The translations under genes and the position numbers were made by a program. The notes beneath the pieces are model-generated. The model saw only the letters and a list, made by a program, of their open reading frames with translations, was not told the origin of the DNA and ran no database searches. From Microlunatus phosphovorus NM-1 (GTDB taxonomy: Bacteria > Actinomycetota > Actinomycetes > Propionibacteriales > Propionibacteriaceae): a stretch of DNA of 64,000 nt. Shown one piece after another: positions 8,390-17,250 of this stretch; position 1 is the first letter of the stretch; each line of letters opens with the position of its first letter. The DNA lies in assembly GCF_000270245.1 (NCBI RefSeq), contig NC_015635.1, positions 4,278,001-4,342,000 on the forward strand, written 5' to 3'.

Positions 8390-9034
8390 CTACCCCTGCG
8401 TGATGGTCAAAGTGCCGGATCTGAAAGGTACGGCGGTGGCAACATCGACGAGCGTCTGGGCGAGGAGCCGGCGACTGACTTTGCGGGTGCCCCGAAGCGG
8501 CTCGTCCCACGACATCCGCAACGTCCGACCCGCCGTACCGTTGGTCAGCATCGGCGGTCGCACCACCGCCCACTCGAGGTCGTCGGCTGCCGCCAGTTCA
8601 GACTCCATGAGCCGAAGGTCGCGGTAGCACCCACCGAAGACGCGCCACAGGATCGGATGAAGCACGACCCGCTCGAAGGAGGTCTTCTCGCTCGGCGCCG
8701 AGACCGGAACGGCGCTCACCGCGACAATCCGCCGTACGCCTACCAGACGCATCTGCCGAATGATTGTCCGCATCCCCTGAGAGCACACCTCAGTCGGCTG
8801 CCGACCATTGTCCGGACCGAGGGTGGAGATCACCGCATCAGCGTCATCCAGCACCTTCGCCATCGATGCTGGATCGAGCACGTCTGCTCCGCGCACGTCG
8901 ACATCGAAGGCAAGGCCCGACAGCTTCGCCGGGTCACGGCAGATGCCGATCACCTGGTGGCCAGCAGCCACGGCATGTCGCAGAACCTCCATCCCGGTAC
9001 GTCCGCTGGCACCGAACACTGCGAGCCGAGCCAT
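8390..9034 (-). CDS. NAD(P)-binding protein, NmrA/atypical SDR type
   Basis: A 214-residue single-domain Rossmann protein. The N-terminus carries the dinucleotide-binding glycine pattern FGASGRTGMEVLRHAV, followed by RDPAKL, an arginine often associated with NADP preference, and AVISTLGPD. The later ADDLEWAVVRPPMLTNG segment is typical of NAD(P)H-binding NmrA-like proteins. The ATG is preceded by GTGGGAGAA at good spacing, and the upstream open frame is not needed. The substrate is unknown; relatives include flavin or quinone reductases and redox sensors. Confidence 0.85.
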   Translation of the reverse strand: MARLAVFGASGRTGMEVLRHAVAAGHQVIGICRDPAKLSGLAFDVDVRGADVLDPASMAKVLDDADAVISTLGPDNGRQPTEVCSQGMRTIIRQMRLVGVRRIVAVSAVPVSAPSEKTSFERVVLHPILWRVFGGCYRDLRLMESELAAADDLEWAVVRPPMLTNGTAGRTLRMSWDEPLRGTRKVSRRLLAQTLVDVATAVPFRSGTLTITQG

Positions 9035-9080
9035 CGCTGTTCTCCCACTGTGTCGAGGACAAGCCTGATTCGCCTGCTGT

Positions 9081-9557
9081 TCATGCACCGAGCGGGCGCG
9101 AGGTCCAACCTAACCAGCGCGGCACGGTGGAGCTGTAGATATCCCACGCGTCACCGAACTGAGCCTGCAAGGCTGCTTCTTCGGCGGGGATCTGCAGGCG
9201 ATCGATCCAGGTCAGGTAGCCGGCAAGAGGCAACAGCGTCAGCGGCGAGCCGCGATACACGGCGTGCGCCAGGAGGGCCACACCGAAACCCACGTAGATC
9301 GGGTTCCGCGTCAGTCGGTACACGCCGGTGGTGACCAGCGCCGTGCTCCGCTCCGGGTGGTGCGGATCGACGGTCGTGCCGGCAGACCGGAAGAGTCCGG
9401 CGGCGGACCCGGCGAGACCGGCGGCGGCACCCACCATGGTGAGAGCCGCGACTCGGCGAAGCGGGCCCGGCCGATTGCCGTTCCGGCTGAGCAGTCGCTG
9501 TGCGCCGGCGGCGGCCAGGACGATGACCGGCGGCGGGACGGAGGGTGCGGTCGTCAT
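9081..9557 (-). CDS. Isoprenylcysteine methyltransferase-like membrane protein
   Basis: A 158-residue membrane protein of the ICMT/phospholipid-methyltransferase-like group. The diagnostic segment TGVYRLTRNPIYVGFGVAL near residue 77 (arginine and Asn-Pro-x-Tyr) is followed by hydrophobic helices and the EEAALQAQFGDAWDIY block near residue 125, which contributes the S-adenosylmethionine site in related enzymes. The substrate is unknown. It starts about 80 bases after the stop of the AraC gene upstream on the same strand, so joint transcription is possible. Confidence 0.82.
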   Translation of the reverse strand: MTTAPSVPPPVIVLAAAGAQRLLSRNGNRPGPLRRVAALTMVGAAAGLAGSAAGLFRSAGTTVDPHHPERSTALVTTGVYRLTRNPIYVGFGVALLAHAVYRGSPLTLLPLAGYLTWIDRLQIPAEEAALQAQFGDAWDIYSSTVPRWLGWTSRPLGA

Positions 9558-9639
9558 CCCTCGATTGTCTCCCCGCCTTCTCGCACTCGCTACAGCCGAG
9601 TGCTGAGGATTCGGGCGACGCTGGCCGGCGACGGCTCGT

Positions 9640-10560
9640 TCACTGGTCCGCCTGGGCAGCTCGGCGGTAGGCGCCCGGTGTGGTGCCGACCTCGCGTTTG
9701 AAGGCTGCGGCGAAGGCCACATCGGAGGTGTAGCCGACCCGCGTGGCAACCGCGGCCACCGTTGCTCGCTGATCACGCAGCATCGACCTTGCCCGCTGCA
9801 TTCGCAACGAGAGCAGATATTGCATCGCCGGCTGACCGACCCGCTCGGTGAAGCGGGCAGCGAAGGCGGCCCGCGACAAGCCGACGGCGCGAGCGAGCGA
9901 GGCCAGGGTCCATGGTCGGGCTGGGTCCTCGTGCAGGAGCCGGAGCGCGACGGCGACGTACGGGTCGCGCAGTCCGGACAGCCACCCCGAGCCGCCGCCG
10001 CTCTCGCCGTGGTGGCGCAGGGCCCGGACCAACAGCGCATCCGATAAGCGCGCCATGACCAGGTCACTGCCGGCCTCACCCTCGAACGCCTCGGTGGCCA
10101 GCGCCGAGACATACGGAGCGAGCCAGGCCGGCGGCCGACCGTCGACCCCAGGCACCCGGATGAGGTGCGGCAGGCCGAGCAGCGCCGGGTGATGCATCTC
10201 CCGGACGACGAACGCCCCGCACACGACGACGGTGCGCGCGCCTGAGCCGCCTGCTCGGAGCCTGGTTCCAGGCGTGCGCATCGCCAGGTCGAACCCGGAT
10301 TCCAGACGACCCCCACGCTCGGCGGAGCGGATCTCGTGCGCATCGCCCCGCGGGAGCAGCACCAGGTCACCGGCGTCCAGTCGCACGACCGAACCCTCGG
10401 CGGTGACGAGTTCGCACCCTCCCTCGACAACGATGTGGACGCCGCGAAGACCCGGCTCGTCGAATCCGATGCGGAATGGCGCTCCGAGCTCGAGCCAGCG
10501 ATAGGCGGCGCTCTCGAACCGCAGCTCACGGAGCACAGACGCCAAGACGTCAGTGTTCAA
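9640..10560 (-). CDS. AraC family transcriptional regulator
   Basis: About 306 residues: an N-terminal cupin-type ligand-binding domain of the cupin_6 kind (LDAGDLVLLPRGDAHEI near residue 75) and a C-terminal AraC double helix-turn-helix (WTLASLARAVGLSRAAFAAR, then ATRVGYTSDVAFAAAFKREVG). The start is uncertain. TTG at LNTDVLASVL matches the family N-terminus; a GTG 17 codons upstream would leave only 21 bases to the divergent VOC gene. It probably controls that VOC gene or the downstream methyltransferase-like gene. Confidence 0.82.
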   Translation of the reverse strand: MNTDVLASVLRELRFESAAYRWLELGAPFRIGFDEPGLRGVHIVVEGGCELVTAEGSVVRLDAGDLVLLPRGDAHEIRSAERGGRLESGFDLAMRTPGTRLRAGGSGARTVVVCGAFVVREMHHPALLGLPHLIRVPGVDGRPPAWLAPYVSALATEAFEGEAGSDLVMARLSDALLVRALRHHGESGGGSGWLSGLRDPYVAVALRLLHEDPARPWTLASLARAVGLSRAAFAARFTERVGQPAMQYLLSLRMQRARSMLRDQRATVAAVATRVGYTSDVAFAAAFKREVGTTPGAYRRAAQADQ

Positions 10561-10632
10561 CGAGACGGACGCTGGGGTTTCGCGGACGCTCACACATGGA
10601 GTGTCCACCACAACCGCCCTACCGTCGACAGC

Positions 10633-11133
10633 ATGACTACAACAACCGAAGCACCACTCGGCACCGGGATCGGCGGGCTCGACCGCATCGCCCAGGTCAA
10701 GCTGCCGGTCACCGACCTGGCGCGCAGCGTGCGCTGGTATCGACGATTCCTCGATCTGCGACTCTGGTTCGAGATCATCGAGGACGGCGTGCTGCGGGGA
10801 GCTGGTCTGATCGACCCGCAGCAGCGCTTCAACGTCGCGCTGCGAGACCGGTCAGTGTGCGCGAGCCAACCCGACCTCGAAGGATTCGATGTCGTCGCAT
10901 TCCTGCCCGCCGATCGGACCGTCCTCGAAGACCTGACGAAGCGCTGCGACCGCCTCGGCATCCACCACAGCGAGATCCAGGACGGGCCGGAGGGATCCCG
11001 CCTCGACGTGCCCGACCCAGACGGGACGGTCCTGCGCTTCTATCACTTCACCGCGCCGACCAGCGGCTTCACCGGAGTCGAGTATCGGGATGGACAGCTC
11101 ATCGGCTCGTACGAGTCGCCGCGGCTGAGCTGA
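10633..11133 (+). CDS. VOC (glyoxalase/dioxygenase superfamily) protein
   Basis: A 166-residue vicinal-oxygen-chelate protein with the two beta-alpha-beta-beta-beta modules of the fold: AQVKLPVTDLARSVRWYRRF near residue 20 and a C-terminal RLDVPDPDGTVLRFYHF near residue 130. Such proteins bind a metal and act on or sequester small hydrophobic compounds. It is divergent from an AraC regulator that may respond to its substrate. Confidence 0.85.
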   Translation: MTTTTEAPLGTGIGGLDRIAQVKLPVTDLARSVRWYRRFLDLRLWFEIIEDGVLRGAGLIDPQQRFNVALRDRSVCASQPDLEGFDVVAFLPADRTVLEDLTKRCDRLGIHHSEIQDGPEGSRLDVPDPDGTVLRFYHFTAPTSGFTGVEYRDGQLIGSYESPRLS

Positions 11134-11209
11134 CTCCAGCGGTCCTGCCGGAGCACTTCACTCAGGGGCAGTCCTGCCGGCAGGTTGACCCGCGCGGCGC
11201 GGACGAGAG

Positions 11210-12348
11210 TCAGGGTTTCGCAGCAGCGCTCAGCGTGCTGGTGAACTCATCGATGGTCCACGGCCAGGAGAGCGCCGTCGGCGGCGACACAGCGGCCACG
11301 TTGGCAGCCCCGACGACGGAGGCGATTCGGCCGTCCCGGAGTCGGGGTGACAAGACCCGTGCGGCCGGTCCGGACTCAAAGTCCTGGCGTGCCTCGCCGT
11401 CCGGGAAGTACATCAGCAGCACGTCCGAGCCGATGGTGTCGGCCTTCTCGAAGCTGAGTTCGTGCACGGTGTCGCTCGATCCGTACGAGTCGACGGTGAA
11501 CCCCAACTGGGTCAACAGCTTGCCCCGGGGCTCGGCCGCGGTATAGATCAAGAACTCACCTTCGTACACCTCCGCCACCGTGATGCTGCGTCCCTTGAAT
11601 TCAGGGTGCGCCGCTGCGGACGCGGCGGTCTTGGCATCGAGGTCACGCAGCACTTGCTCGGCCTCGGCCTCCTTGCCGAGCGCACGCCCGGAGATCGCGA
11701 TGGTGTCGCGCCATGGGGTTTCCCACGCCTCGCCCGGGTGCGCGATCGTCGGGGCCATCGCGGACAGGGTGTCGTACTGCTTCCGGGTCAGACCCGCCTC
11801 GGTCGCCAGGATGAGGTCCGGCTCGTACGTGAGGATCTCCTCGAATGGCGGCGGGTCGCCCGCGTTGGTCGAGAGCACCTCCGGCAGCGGCTGTTGCGTG
11901 CGCGCGAAGTACTCCCGCACCCAGGGTGGTAGCCCTCCTTGTCGCCGCCGTTCCCGGTGCCGCGCGGGATGGCCACCGGAACGACGCCCACAGCCAGTGC
12001 GGCCTCGGTCGGGCCCCATCCCAGCGTCACCACCCTGCTCGGTGTCTTGGTAACCTCGGTCGATCCGAAGGCGTGCTGGATCACGATGGGCTCAGGCAAT
12101 ACGTCCGAGGTGACGGGCGTGGGTTGCGTGGCCTGCTCCTGTTGCCCGCAACCAACGAGTGCGGCCAATGCGAGGCCGCCCGCCCCGATGGTGAATCGAC
12201 GCCTGCTGATGCGTTCGGCCAGCCTGATCTGCTGGAGTGCAATCCGACAGGGGCGGGCCGGTGGGAGGAGTTGACAGGGCAACTCGAGCGGCTCAGTTCC
12301 CGACTGATGGACCGGCGAAACCGGCCTCTCCAACAAGGTCACATTCAT
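11210..12348 (-). pseudogene. Iron-siderophore ABC transporter substrate-binding lipoprotein, frameshifted
   Basis: The first 140 codons encode a long N-terminal arm, a twin-arginine-like signal (SRRRFTIGAGGLALAALVGC) with lipobox cysteine, and the start of a FecB/FepB-like periplasmic-binding domain (TLGWGPTEAALAVGVVPVA). The rest of the domain (EEILTYEPDLILATEAGLT through TIDEFTSTLSA) is in another frame. The switch lies at 11925-11935, in CACCCTGGGTGCGGG, where one missing base would join YHP to WVREYF. GGGAGG precedes the ATG and an iron box lies 26 bases upstream. No permease or ATPase follows. It is either a recent pseudogene or an assembly error. Confidence 0.82.
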
Positions 12349-12373
12349 GGCTAAGCCTCCCGACGCCGGTGAT

Positions 12374-12387
12374 TTAGGTCACCCTAA
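12374..12387. promoter_or_regulatory. IdeR/DtxR-type iron box
   Basis: TTAGGTCACCCTAA is an interrupted palindrome close to the actinobacterial iron-box core (TTAGG...CCTAA arms). It lies 26 bases before the ATG of the siderophore-binding lipoprotein, where a bound IdeR/DmdR repressor would block transcription under iron sufficiency. Sequence and position agree; binding is inferred. Confidence 0.65.
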
Positions 12388-12470
12388 CCCAGCCGGCACG
12401 CGCGGCGGCAGCGCGGCAGTCAGGTCGTTCCGACCAGGCGAGGTCCTCGTCCGATCGATATGGTCGGGCA

Positions 12471-12956
12471 GTGGATGAGTGGCGCTCAGATCGGATCGGG
12501 TCAGCCCTGCGTGGGGAGAATCCGACGGTGATGGCGCGTCTCCCCGGCGCCTTCGCGGTCATCGGCGACGTGCAATGGCTGCCGGGATACTGCGTGCTGT
12601 TGGTCGATCGCGAGGGCGTCGGCAGTCTCACTGATCTCGAACCCGACGAACGTCTGCAGTATCTGGCCAGCATGGCGACGCTGGGCGGGGCGGTGGAGTC
12701 GGCGTGCCGCACCACCGACGGCGGTTTCCGGCGTCTCAACTTCGAGATCCTGGGCAACACCGATGAGTTTCTCCACGCCCACGTGTGGCCCCGCTACGAC
12801 TGGGAGCCGGCCGAACGTGTGACGAAGCCGGTGTGGCTGTATCCCGCGGAGTTCTGGACACTCCCCTCGCTGCGGTTGGGGCCCCAGCATGACCGATTGC
12901 GCAGCATGATCACCACTGAACTCGTACGCCGTGGCGCCGCCGCCGTAAGCCACTGA
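12471..12956 (+). CDS. HIT-like family hydrolase
   Basis: A 161-residue histidine-triad superfamily protein. The early segment PTVMARLPGAFAVIGDVQWL and the later FLHAHVWPRYDWEP (HxH, third histidine of the classical triad not evident) match actinobacterial HIT-like proteins, which hydrolyse or transfer nucleotide phosphates. Opens with GTG; an internal ATG at MARLPG would lose conserved sequence. It lies upstream of a Nudix gene on the same strand, with a 108-bp gap. Confidence 0.75.
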   Translation: MDEWRSDRIGSALRGENPTVMARLPGAFAVIGDVQWLPGYCVLLVDREGVGSLTDLEPDERLQYLASMATLGGAVESACRTTDGGFRRLNFEILGNTDEFLHAHVWPRYDWEPAERVTKPVWLYPAEFWTLPSLRLGPQHDRLRSMITTELVRRGAAAVSH

Positions 12957-13064
12957 CCGGTCGACGCCTGCTGCGCGGGGGCGACCCCGTTGGACGGGCG
13001 AGGACTGACCGCTGCGCGCCCGTAGGGTCACGTCTTGCCGTCGCATCGAGGCGAGAATGGCGCG

Positions 13065-13655
13065 GTGAGTCTGGCTGATCGCTTTCCGCTCTTGCATCAA
13101 CCCGACCGGTGGGACTGGGCGGCGATCACCATGCAGTTCGCTACGGAGATTCCCGACGAGGCGCTGGTCGTGAGCACTCATGTGGTCGCCTTCGTCGACG
13201 AGCGCGTCCTGCTCTGCCGAATCGATCGAGAGGACGTGTGGATCCTGCCGGGCGGCACTCGGGAACCAGGGGAATCAGTCCTCGAATCGCTCAGTCGCGA
13301 ACTGCTCGAGGAGGCTGGCGCGCGTCTGCTGAGCGACTTCCATCCCATCGGCGCCCACCTCGGCCGTACGGACGCCTCCCAGCCGTACCGCCCGCACCTG
13401 CCGCATCCAGATCAGGCCTGGCTATGGGGCTGGGCTGACGCTGAAGTCGTCGGTCCTCCGATGAACCCGACCGATGGTGAGGTGATCGCCGAGGTCGAGG
13501 CATTTCCCGTACCTGAGGCGGTCGAGCGAGTGACGAACGGCCCCAAGTGGACTGGCGAACTGATCCTCCTCGCCGCCGAGCGGCGTGCTCTCGCGAAGTC
13601 CACGCCGAGAACCATTGACCATCACCATCGAACTGGCGGAAATCAAACAACCTGA
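13065..13655 (+). CDS. Nudix hydrolase
   Basis: A 196-residue Nudix enzyme. The Nudix box is complete: GGTREPGESVLESLSRELLEEAGARL, from about residue 64, has the metal-binding REx2EE core (RELLEE). It would hydrolyse a nucleoside diphosphate linked to another moiety. The GTG start follows GAGGCGAG; the N-terminal stretch LADRFPLLHQPDRWDW is matched by a remnant on the minus strand near 57.0 kb. The N-terminal 35 residues precede the fold and are typical of this actinobacterial subgroup. Confidence 0.9.
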   Translation: MSLADRFPLLHQPDRWDWAAITMQFATEIPDEALVVSTHVVAFVDERVLLCRIDREDVWILPGGTREPGESVLESLSRELLEEAGARLLSDFHPIGAHLGRTDASQPYRPHLPHPDQAWLWGWADAEVVGPPMNPTDGEVIAEVEAFPVPEAVERVTNGPKWTGELILLAAERRALAKSTPRTIDHHHRTGGNQTT

Positions 13656-13682
13656 ACGGCACGAGAAGCTCCCAGGACGCCC

Positions 13683-13946
13683 ATGGTCTAGCTCATCCTG
13701 GTCCGTCACCGGCCTGAACGGCGTGACCCCAAAGGAAGCTGTGCGATTCTGCCGGGAGTTCGCGGCAAGACCGCGCAGCCTCTGCCAGTCTCTTGCGACT
13801 TGGTTACGACCTTCTGGGATGAACACGACTACGTCTGGCCGGCTGACACGCTCCACGACGAATCCGGCGAGCCTCGGCTCGTCTCGGTCGCGGCTCTTCG
13901 CCTGTATCGGAACCACCGACCCCCACCGAAGGCCGATCAGAGCTGA
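13683..13946 (+). pseudogene. Unrecognised coding remnant with in-frame amber codon
   Basis: The frame reads ATG GTC TAG and then stays open for 84 codons (LILVRHRPERRDPKG ... TFWDEHDYVWPADTLHD ... LRLYRNH) with protein-like composition. The amber codon directly after the second codon would prevent expression unless another start is used, and none is evident. It fills most of the 410-bp gap after the Nudix gene; the rest of that gap shows nothing else. I do not recognise the family. Confidence 0.45.
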
Positions 13947-14065
13947 AGCGGCGACTCGATGGCGGACGCCCGATCAAGCGCCGAATCCATGAAGACCCAG
14001 GGCTGCGCTGCGCGCATGCGCACATCGCGGCAACTACGGACAGGGCGAGAAGTGATCTCCGGAGG

Positions 14066-14767
14066 TTAGCGTTGGGGACGACGGAGGCGGAGAGCCAGCA
14101 GGGACGGCTGCTGGTTGAGATCCTCAAACACTTCCGGGTTCTTCTCGCGCAGGGCGTCGGCGGGCCGGGATTCCACCAGCCGTTCGAGGACGAATCCGGC
14201 GGACAACAACTCCCCAAGGATTGTCTCCAGTGACATCCGCTGATAGCGGATCGAGTGCTTGCCGTCTCGCATCATCAACTCCACCCACTCTTGTGAGAAG
14301 TACGGGTCTCCGAAGTGCTTCCAGTCGGAGGCTGGATGGGTCGTCGACAGAACGAACCAGCCGCCCGGCCGCAGCACACGGAACACCTCACTCAGGAACT
14401 GTGATCGGGCGCGGAGGTGATGCAGCACGAGAGCGCACACCACACCGTCGAGGTCCGCATCCGCGAGCAGGTCGAGTGGAGTATCCAGGTCGTGCTGGAC
14501 GACGTCGGCCTGGTCACCGAGCCTGTGACGCGCATGAGCAACGAGCACAGCGCTGCCGTCCAAGCCCAGCACCGATGCACCCCGCTCGACCAAAGCTGCT
14601 GCGTAGTGCCCTGCGCCGCAACCTGCATCGAGCACCCTCTGCCCTGAGACGTCGCCGAGCAGGGCGAGCATGGTCGGTCGATCGACGTAGGAGTTCCAGA
14701 TACCGGCGTCGGCGTGCTCGGCGAAATAGTCACCATGGGAGCCGTGGTAGGCCAGATTGGAGGTCAC
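14066..14767 (-). CDS. Class I SAM-dependent methyltransferase
   Basis: A 233-residue methyltransferase. Motif I is VLDAGCGAGHYAAAL near residue 46, acidic motif II LGLDGS follows, and motif IV DGVVCALVLHHL and the post-IV FRVLRPGGWFVLSTT are intact. The substrate is unknown. The GTG start is only 3 bases inside the end of a sigma-factor remnant, so a promoter within that remnant is likely. It resembles ubiquinone/menaquinone-type and small-molecule methyltransferases generally, without a specific match. Confidence 0.88.
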   Translation of the reverse strand: MTSNLAYHGSHGDYFAEHADAGIWNSYVDRPTMLALLGDVSGQRVLDAGCGAGHYAAALVERGASVLGLDGSAVLVAHARHRLGDQADVVQHDLDTPLDLLADADLDGVVCALVLHHLRARSQFLSEVFRVLRPGGWFVLSTTHPASDWKHFGDPYFSQEWVELMMRDGKHSIRYQRMSLETILGELLSAGFVLERLVESRPADALREKNPEVFEDLNQQPSLLALRLRRPQR

Positions 14768-14997
14768 ACCGAGGAGTCTTGTCGATGGCAGGCAGGAGCG
14801 ACAGCCTGGTCTGCGCTGGACTGACTGGTCCCGCCGATAGCTACGCCCGGAAGCAATCGCGCTCCCTCCTGAGCCAGGTCTTCGGCGGCAACCAGGTCAC
14901 CGGTGATGGCGTACGCACAGGCGACCGTACGGCTCCAGGTGGCGTCATAGAAGGCGGTGAAATCTGGCGACAAGTCAGTCTTCGATCCTCCTGGCAT
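14764..14997 (-). pseudogene. ECF sigma factor, 5'-end remnant
   Basis: The first 45 codons encode the start of sigma region 2 in the style of actinobacterial SigE-like ECF factors (FTAFYDATWSRTVACAYAIT, then GDLVAAEDLAQE). Homology then stops, and neither region 2.4 nor region 4 follows. GGAGG lies before the ATG. The remnant is cut at the methyltransferase gene. Confidence 0.7.
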
Positions 14998-15084
14998 CGA
15001 CCCTCCTGGTGTCCCTGACGGCGCCTCACCGTCTCCTTGCTTTGGACACGCGCATCCCGCGGAACCGGTTGTACCGTGATTGCG

Positions 15085-15879
15085 TCAGGTCGACTTCCAC
15101 GGTTCGATGAGGTCGGCTGTGTCCTGGGCCAGCTGCGCCACCGCCGTACGCAGCGAGTCGGCCACTCCCGACACGAGCATGCGCTGAAAGACAGGATCTC
15201 CACCACGGGCAGTGCGCTCGATACCGTCCACCGAGGCCAACACCCGAGCTTGCACAGTGCTTAGGAACGCGCCAAGGTCACCAGTCCAGCCATACTCAGC
15301 GAGAAAGAGCCGAAGCCGCCGACCACGGTCGGCGAAGTCCGTGAAGCCCTCGGCCTCGACGACATGGCGAGCATGCAGCGGAACCCAGGCGAAAGCGGTG
15401 AAGGCAAGATCCCAGTCGCGGCTGACCGGAGCGGCAAAGTCCCAGTCGAAGAAGCCGACGAACTGCCCTTGGTCATCCCACGCCGCGTTGTATGGTGCTG
15501 CGTCGTTCTGGCCGACAATCAGACCCGGCTGCCACTTCCCGCCCTCGCGCCAGATGGCGTCCGCCGGAGGTATGAAGTCCGCCACGGCGACGTGATAGTC
15601 CCTCAGCCAATGGGCAACCTGGACCAGCGCCTCATCGGAGTGCACCCAGGCTGGCCAAGGCCGGCTGGCACCCACCGTGTTGCCTGGAAGATAGGACAGC
15701 ACTTCACGTTGCTGGTCGTCGATGCCGAGCGGCCTTGGTGCCCGCGTGAAACCGACCTCGTGGAGATGCTGCAACAGCGCGTGCACCGATGGCGTCCACG
15801 GTCCGCAGGCCCGGCGGACCGTGTCTCCTACCCGGACCGCACCTCCCGCGTTTCCACCCTCCAGTCGCCGCTCACTCAC
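15085..15879 (-). CDS. Aminoglycoside phosphotransferase (APH)-fold kinase
   Basis: A 264-residue APH/choline-kinase-fold protein. The catalytic loop reads VGQNDAAPYN near residue 155, where the usual His-Gly/Asn-Asp becomes Gln-Asn-Asp; the catalytic aspartate and the later asparagine are kept. The DFG-equivalent is FFDWDFAAP. It would phosphorylate a hydroxyl on a small molecule with ATP or GTP. GTG at VSERRLEGG was chosen because the open frame upstream is not protein-like. Immediately upstream is a HIT-protein remnant. Confidence 0.83.
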   Translation of the reverse strand: MSERRLEGGNAGGAVRVGDTVRRACGPWTPSVHALLQHLHEVGFTRAPRPLGIDDQQREVLSYLPGNTVGASRPWPAWVHSDEALVQVAHWLRDYHVAVADFIPPADAIWREGGKWQPGLIVGQNDAAPYNAAWDDQGQFVGFFDWDFAAPVSRDWDLAFTAFAWVPLHARHVVEAEGFTDFADRGRRLRLFLAEYGWTGDLGAFLSTVQARVLASVDGIERTARGGDPVFQRMLVSGVADSLRTAVAQLAQDTADLIEPWKST

Positions 15880-15883
15880 GGCC

Positions 15884-15964
15884 CTATCTTGCCGTCGAGG
15901 TGGTGTGCGGAACGGCGAGATCACAATAGAAGTCGTCCTCGGTGTAGTTCCAGTCGGTCACCAT
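15884..15964 (-). pseudogene. HIT family protein, 26-codon 5' remnant
   Basis: A 26-codon frame starting with ATG encodes TDWNYTEDDFYCDLAVP, which resembles the very start of actinobacterial HIT proteins, then ends at a stop 5 bases before the downstream kinase gene. The histidine triad is absent. The match is from memory of the family and is short. The 120 bases upstream hold only a repeat motif. Confidence 0.4.
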
Positions 15965-16088
15965 GTCGATGGTGGGCGGCGGTCGCGGTGTCGGGGCTCC
16001 ACAACTGCACGTGGCCGGTCAGACGACACAGACTCGTGCTCTCCTCTGGTTCCTCCGTCACGGACCATTTCCCGGAGTGAGTGCGCAC

Positions 16089-16158
16089 TCACTGGTGCGC
16101 CGGGGTTGCTTCGCGGTAATCCGTAGCAACAATTGCGCACCAGTCGATGAGCTCATCG
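16089..16158. repeat. Inverted pair of ACTGGTGC-GTTGCT motifs
   Basis: ACTGGTGCGCCGGGGTTGCT on the plus strand faces ACTGGTGCGCAATTGTTGCT on the minus strand, about 20 bases apart, forming an imperfect palindrome. Single or separated copies occur near 36.44, 37.82 and 47.88 kb. On the minus strand the motif can be read as IDWC...VAT, so it may be a decayed coding end rather than a regulatory element. Confidence 0.5.
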
Positions 16159-16164
16159 GACCGT

Positions 16165-16767
16165 TCAGCGTCGGAACGCAGTGATCGCCGCATGCGGGCG
16201 CCGTCCTGGCTCTTGACGCCGTTCGACATGAGTGACGCGAAAGCCGGCATCCTCGAGGATCTCGCTGAGAGCATCCACCGACCAGTAGTAGGCCGTCGTG
16301 ATCGCGTGCGCGAACGGCTGCCTCGCCTCACCTTCGAAGAACCCCAGACAAATCCCGCCGCCTGGCGCCAGAATTCGGCGGAACTCCGCGAACTGCCCCG
16401 CCAACTCCGAGGGCGGAGTGTGGATGAGTGAGTACCACGAAAGAACCCCGCTGACCGCTCCATCGGGCAGTCCGGTCTGAGCGAGGGACGCGACACGAAA
16501 CCGCACGGACGGATAGCGCCGGCATGCATGAGCAATGAACTCGGGAGTCAGATCGATGCCCTCGACCTCGCGGCCCCGCCCGGCCAGGTACGCCGTCCAC
16601 ACTCCCGGACCGCAACCCGCGTCGAGTATCAGTCCTTCCGTCAGACCATCTGACCAGTCCGCGATCAGCTGTCGGTCAGCCTCGTCCAGTTGCTCGAGCG
16701 ATCCGAACAACTCGACATACTCGTCAGCTCGCGCGCCGTACGCTTCGAGCACCCGGGCCTCCGTCAC
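16165..16767 (-). CDS. Class I SAM-dependent methyltransferase
   Basis: A 200-residue methyltransferase with motif I LILDAGCGPGVWTAYLAGRG near residue 47, VEGIDLTPEFI as motif II, and a FRRILAPGGGICLGFFEGE motif post-IV near residue 130. It is compact, with few extra elements, so the acceptor is probably a small molecule. GTG start; the first residues MTEARVLEAYGARADEYVELFG match this subgroup's N-terminus, which supports the choice. Confidence 0.88.
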   Translation of the reverse strand: MTEARVLEAYGARADEYVELFGSLEQLDEADRQLIADWSDGLTEGLILDAGCGPGVWTAYLAGRGREVEGIDLTPEFIAHACRRYPSVRFRVASLAQTGLPDGAVSGVLSWYSLIHTPPSELAGQFAEFRRILAPGGGICLGFFEGEARQPFAHAITTAYYWSVDALSEILEDAGFRVTHVERRQEPGRRPHAAITAFRR

Positions 16768-16859
16768 CCGAGAAGACTAGACAGCGCATCCCGAGTCCGG
16801 GCACCGGTCGTCGACTGGATCCTCGAGCCCTCGGTCGCGTGGGTGGCGGCCTTCGCCAG

Positions 16860-17170
16860 CCGTCAACCGGTCCAGAAGTCCTCAGGCCGGCGACCAGGTC
16901 CCAGGAGAATTCACTGCCTGCGAGTGCATGCCGCCGAAACGCCGACAGCGACGTGACGCCGACATCGAAGCCGGGCTCCCGCCTGGCTTCCCCAGCCAGG
17001 TTCGACACCTGGTCATCGGCGGTGACGATCAGCACGTCGAAGTCGGAGCGCTCTGTCGCCATTCCCTGACGCGCCTGCGAGCCGGACAACACCACCCCGA
17101 CGACTCGCTCGTCATCTCGCAGCCGATCGAGCAGGGCTCGGTAGTCCGCTCGCAGCTTCGCCTGGTCCAC
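16860..17170 (-). pseudogene. Nucleotidyltransferase-domain protein, C-terminally degraded
   Basis: The N-terminal domain is recognisable: VVGVVLSGSQARQGMATERS with the GS motif and the metal-binding pair in DFDVLIVT, as in DNA-polymerase-beta-like small nucleotidyltransferases. After FSWDLVAGLRTSGPVDGW the frame continues with arginine/proline-rich sequence up to 16724 that is not protein-like. It is probably a truncated resistance- or antitoxin-type nucleotidyltransferase. Starts with GTG. Confidence 0.65.
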
Positions 17171-17250
17171 CCGGGTAGCTTGCCAGAAGCAGCGATCATC
17201 CGATCAGCTGCGGCTTCGCCGATACCACCGCGTCCATTCACGATTCCGAA

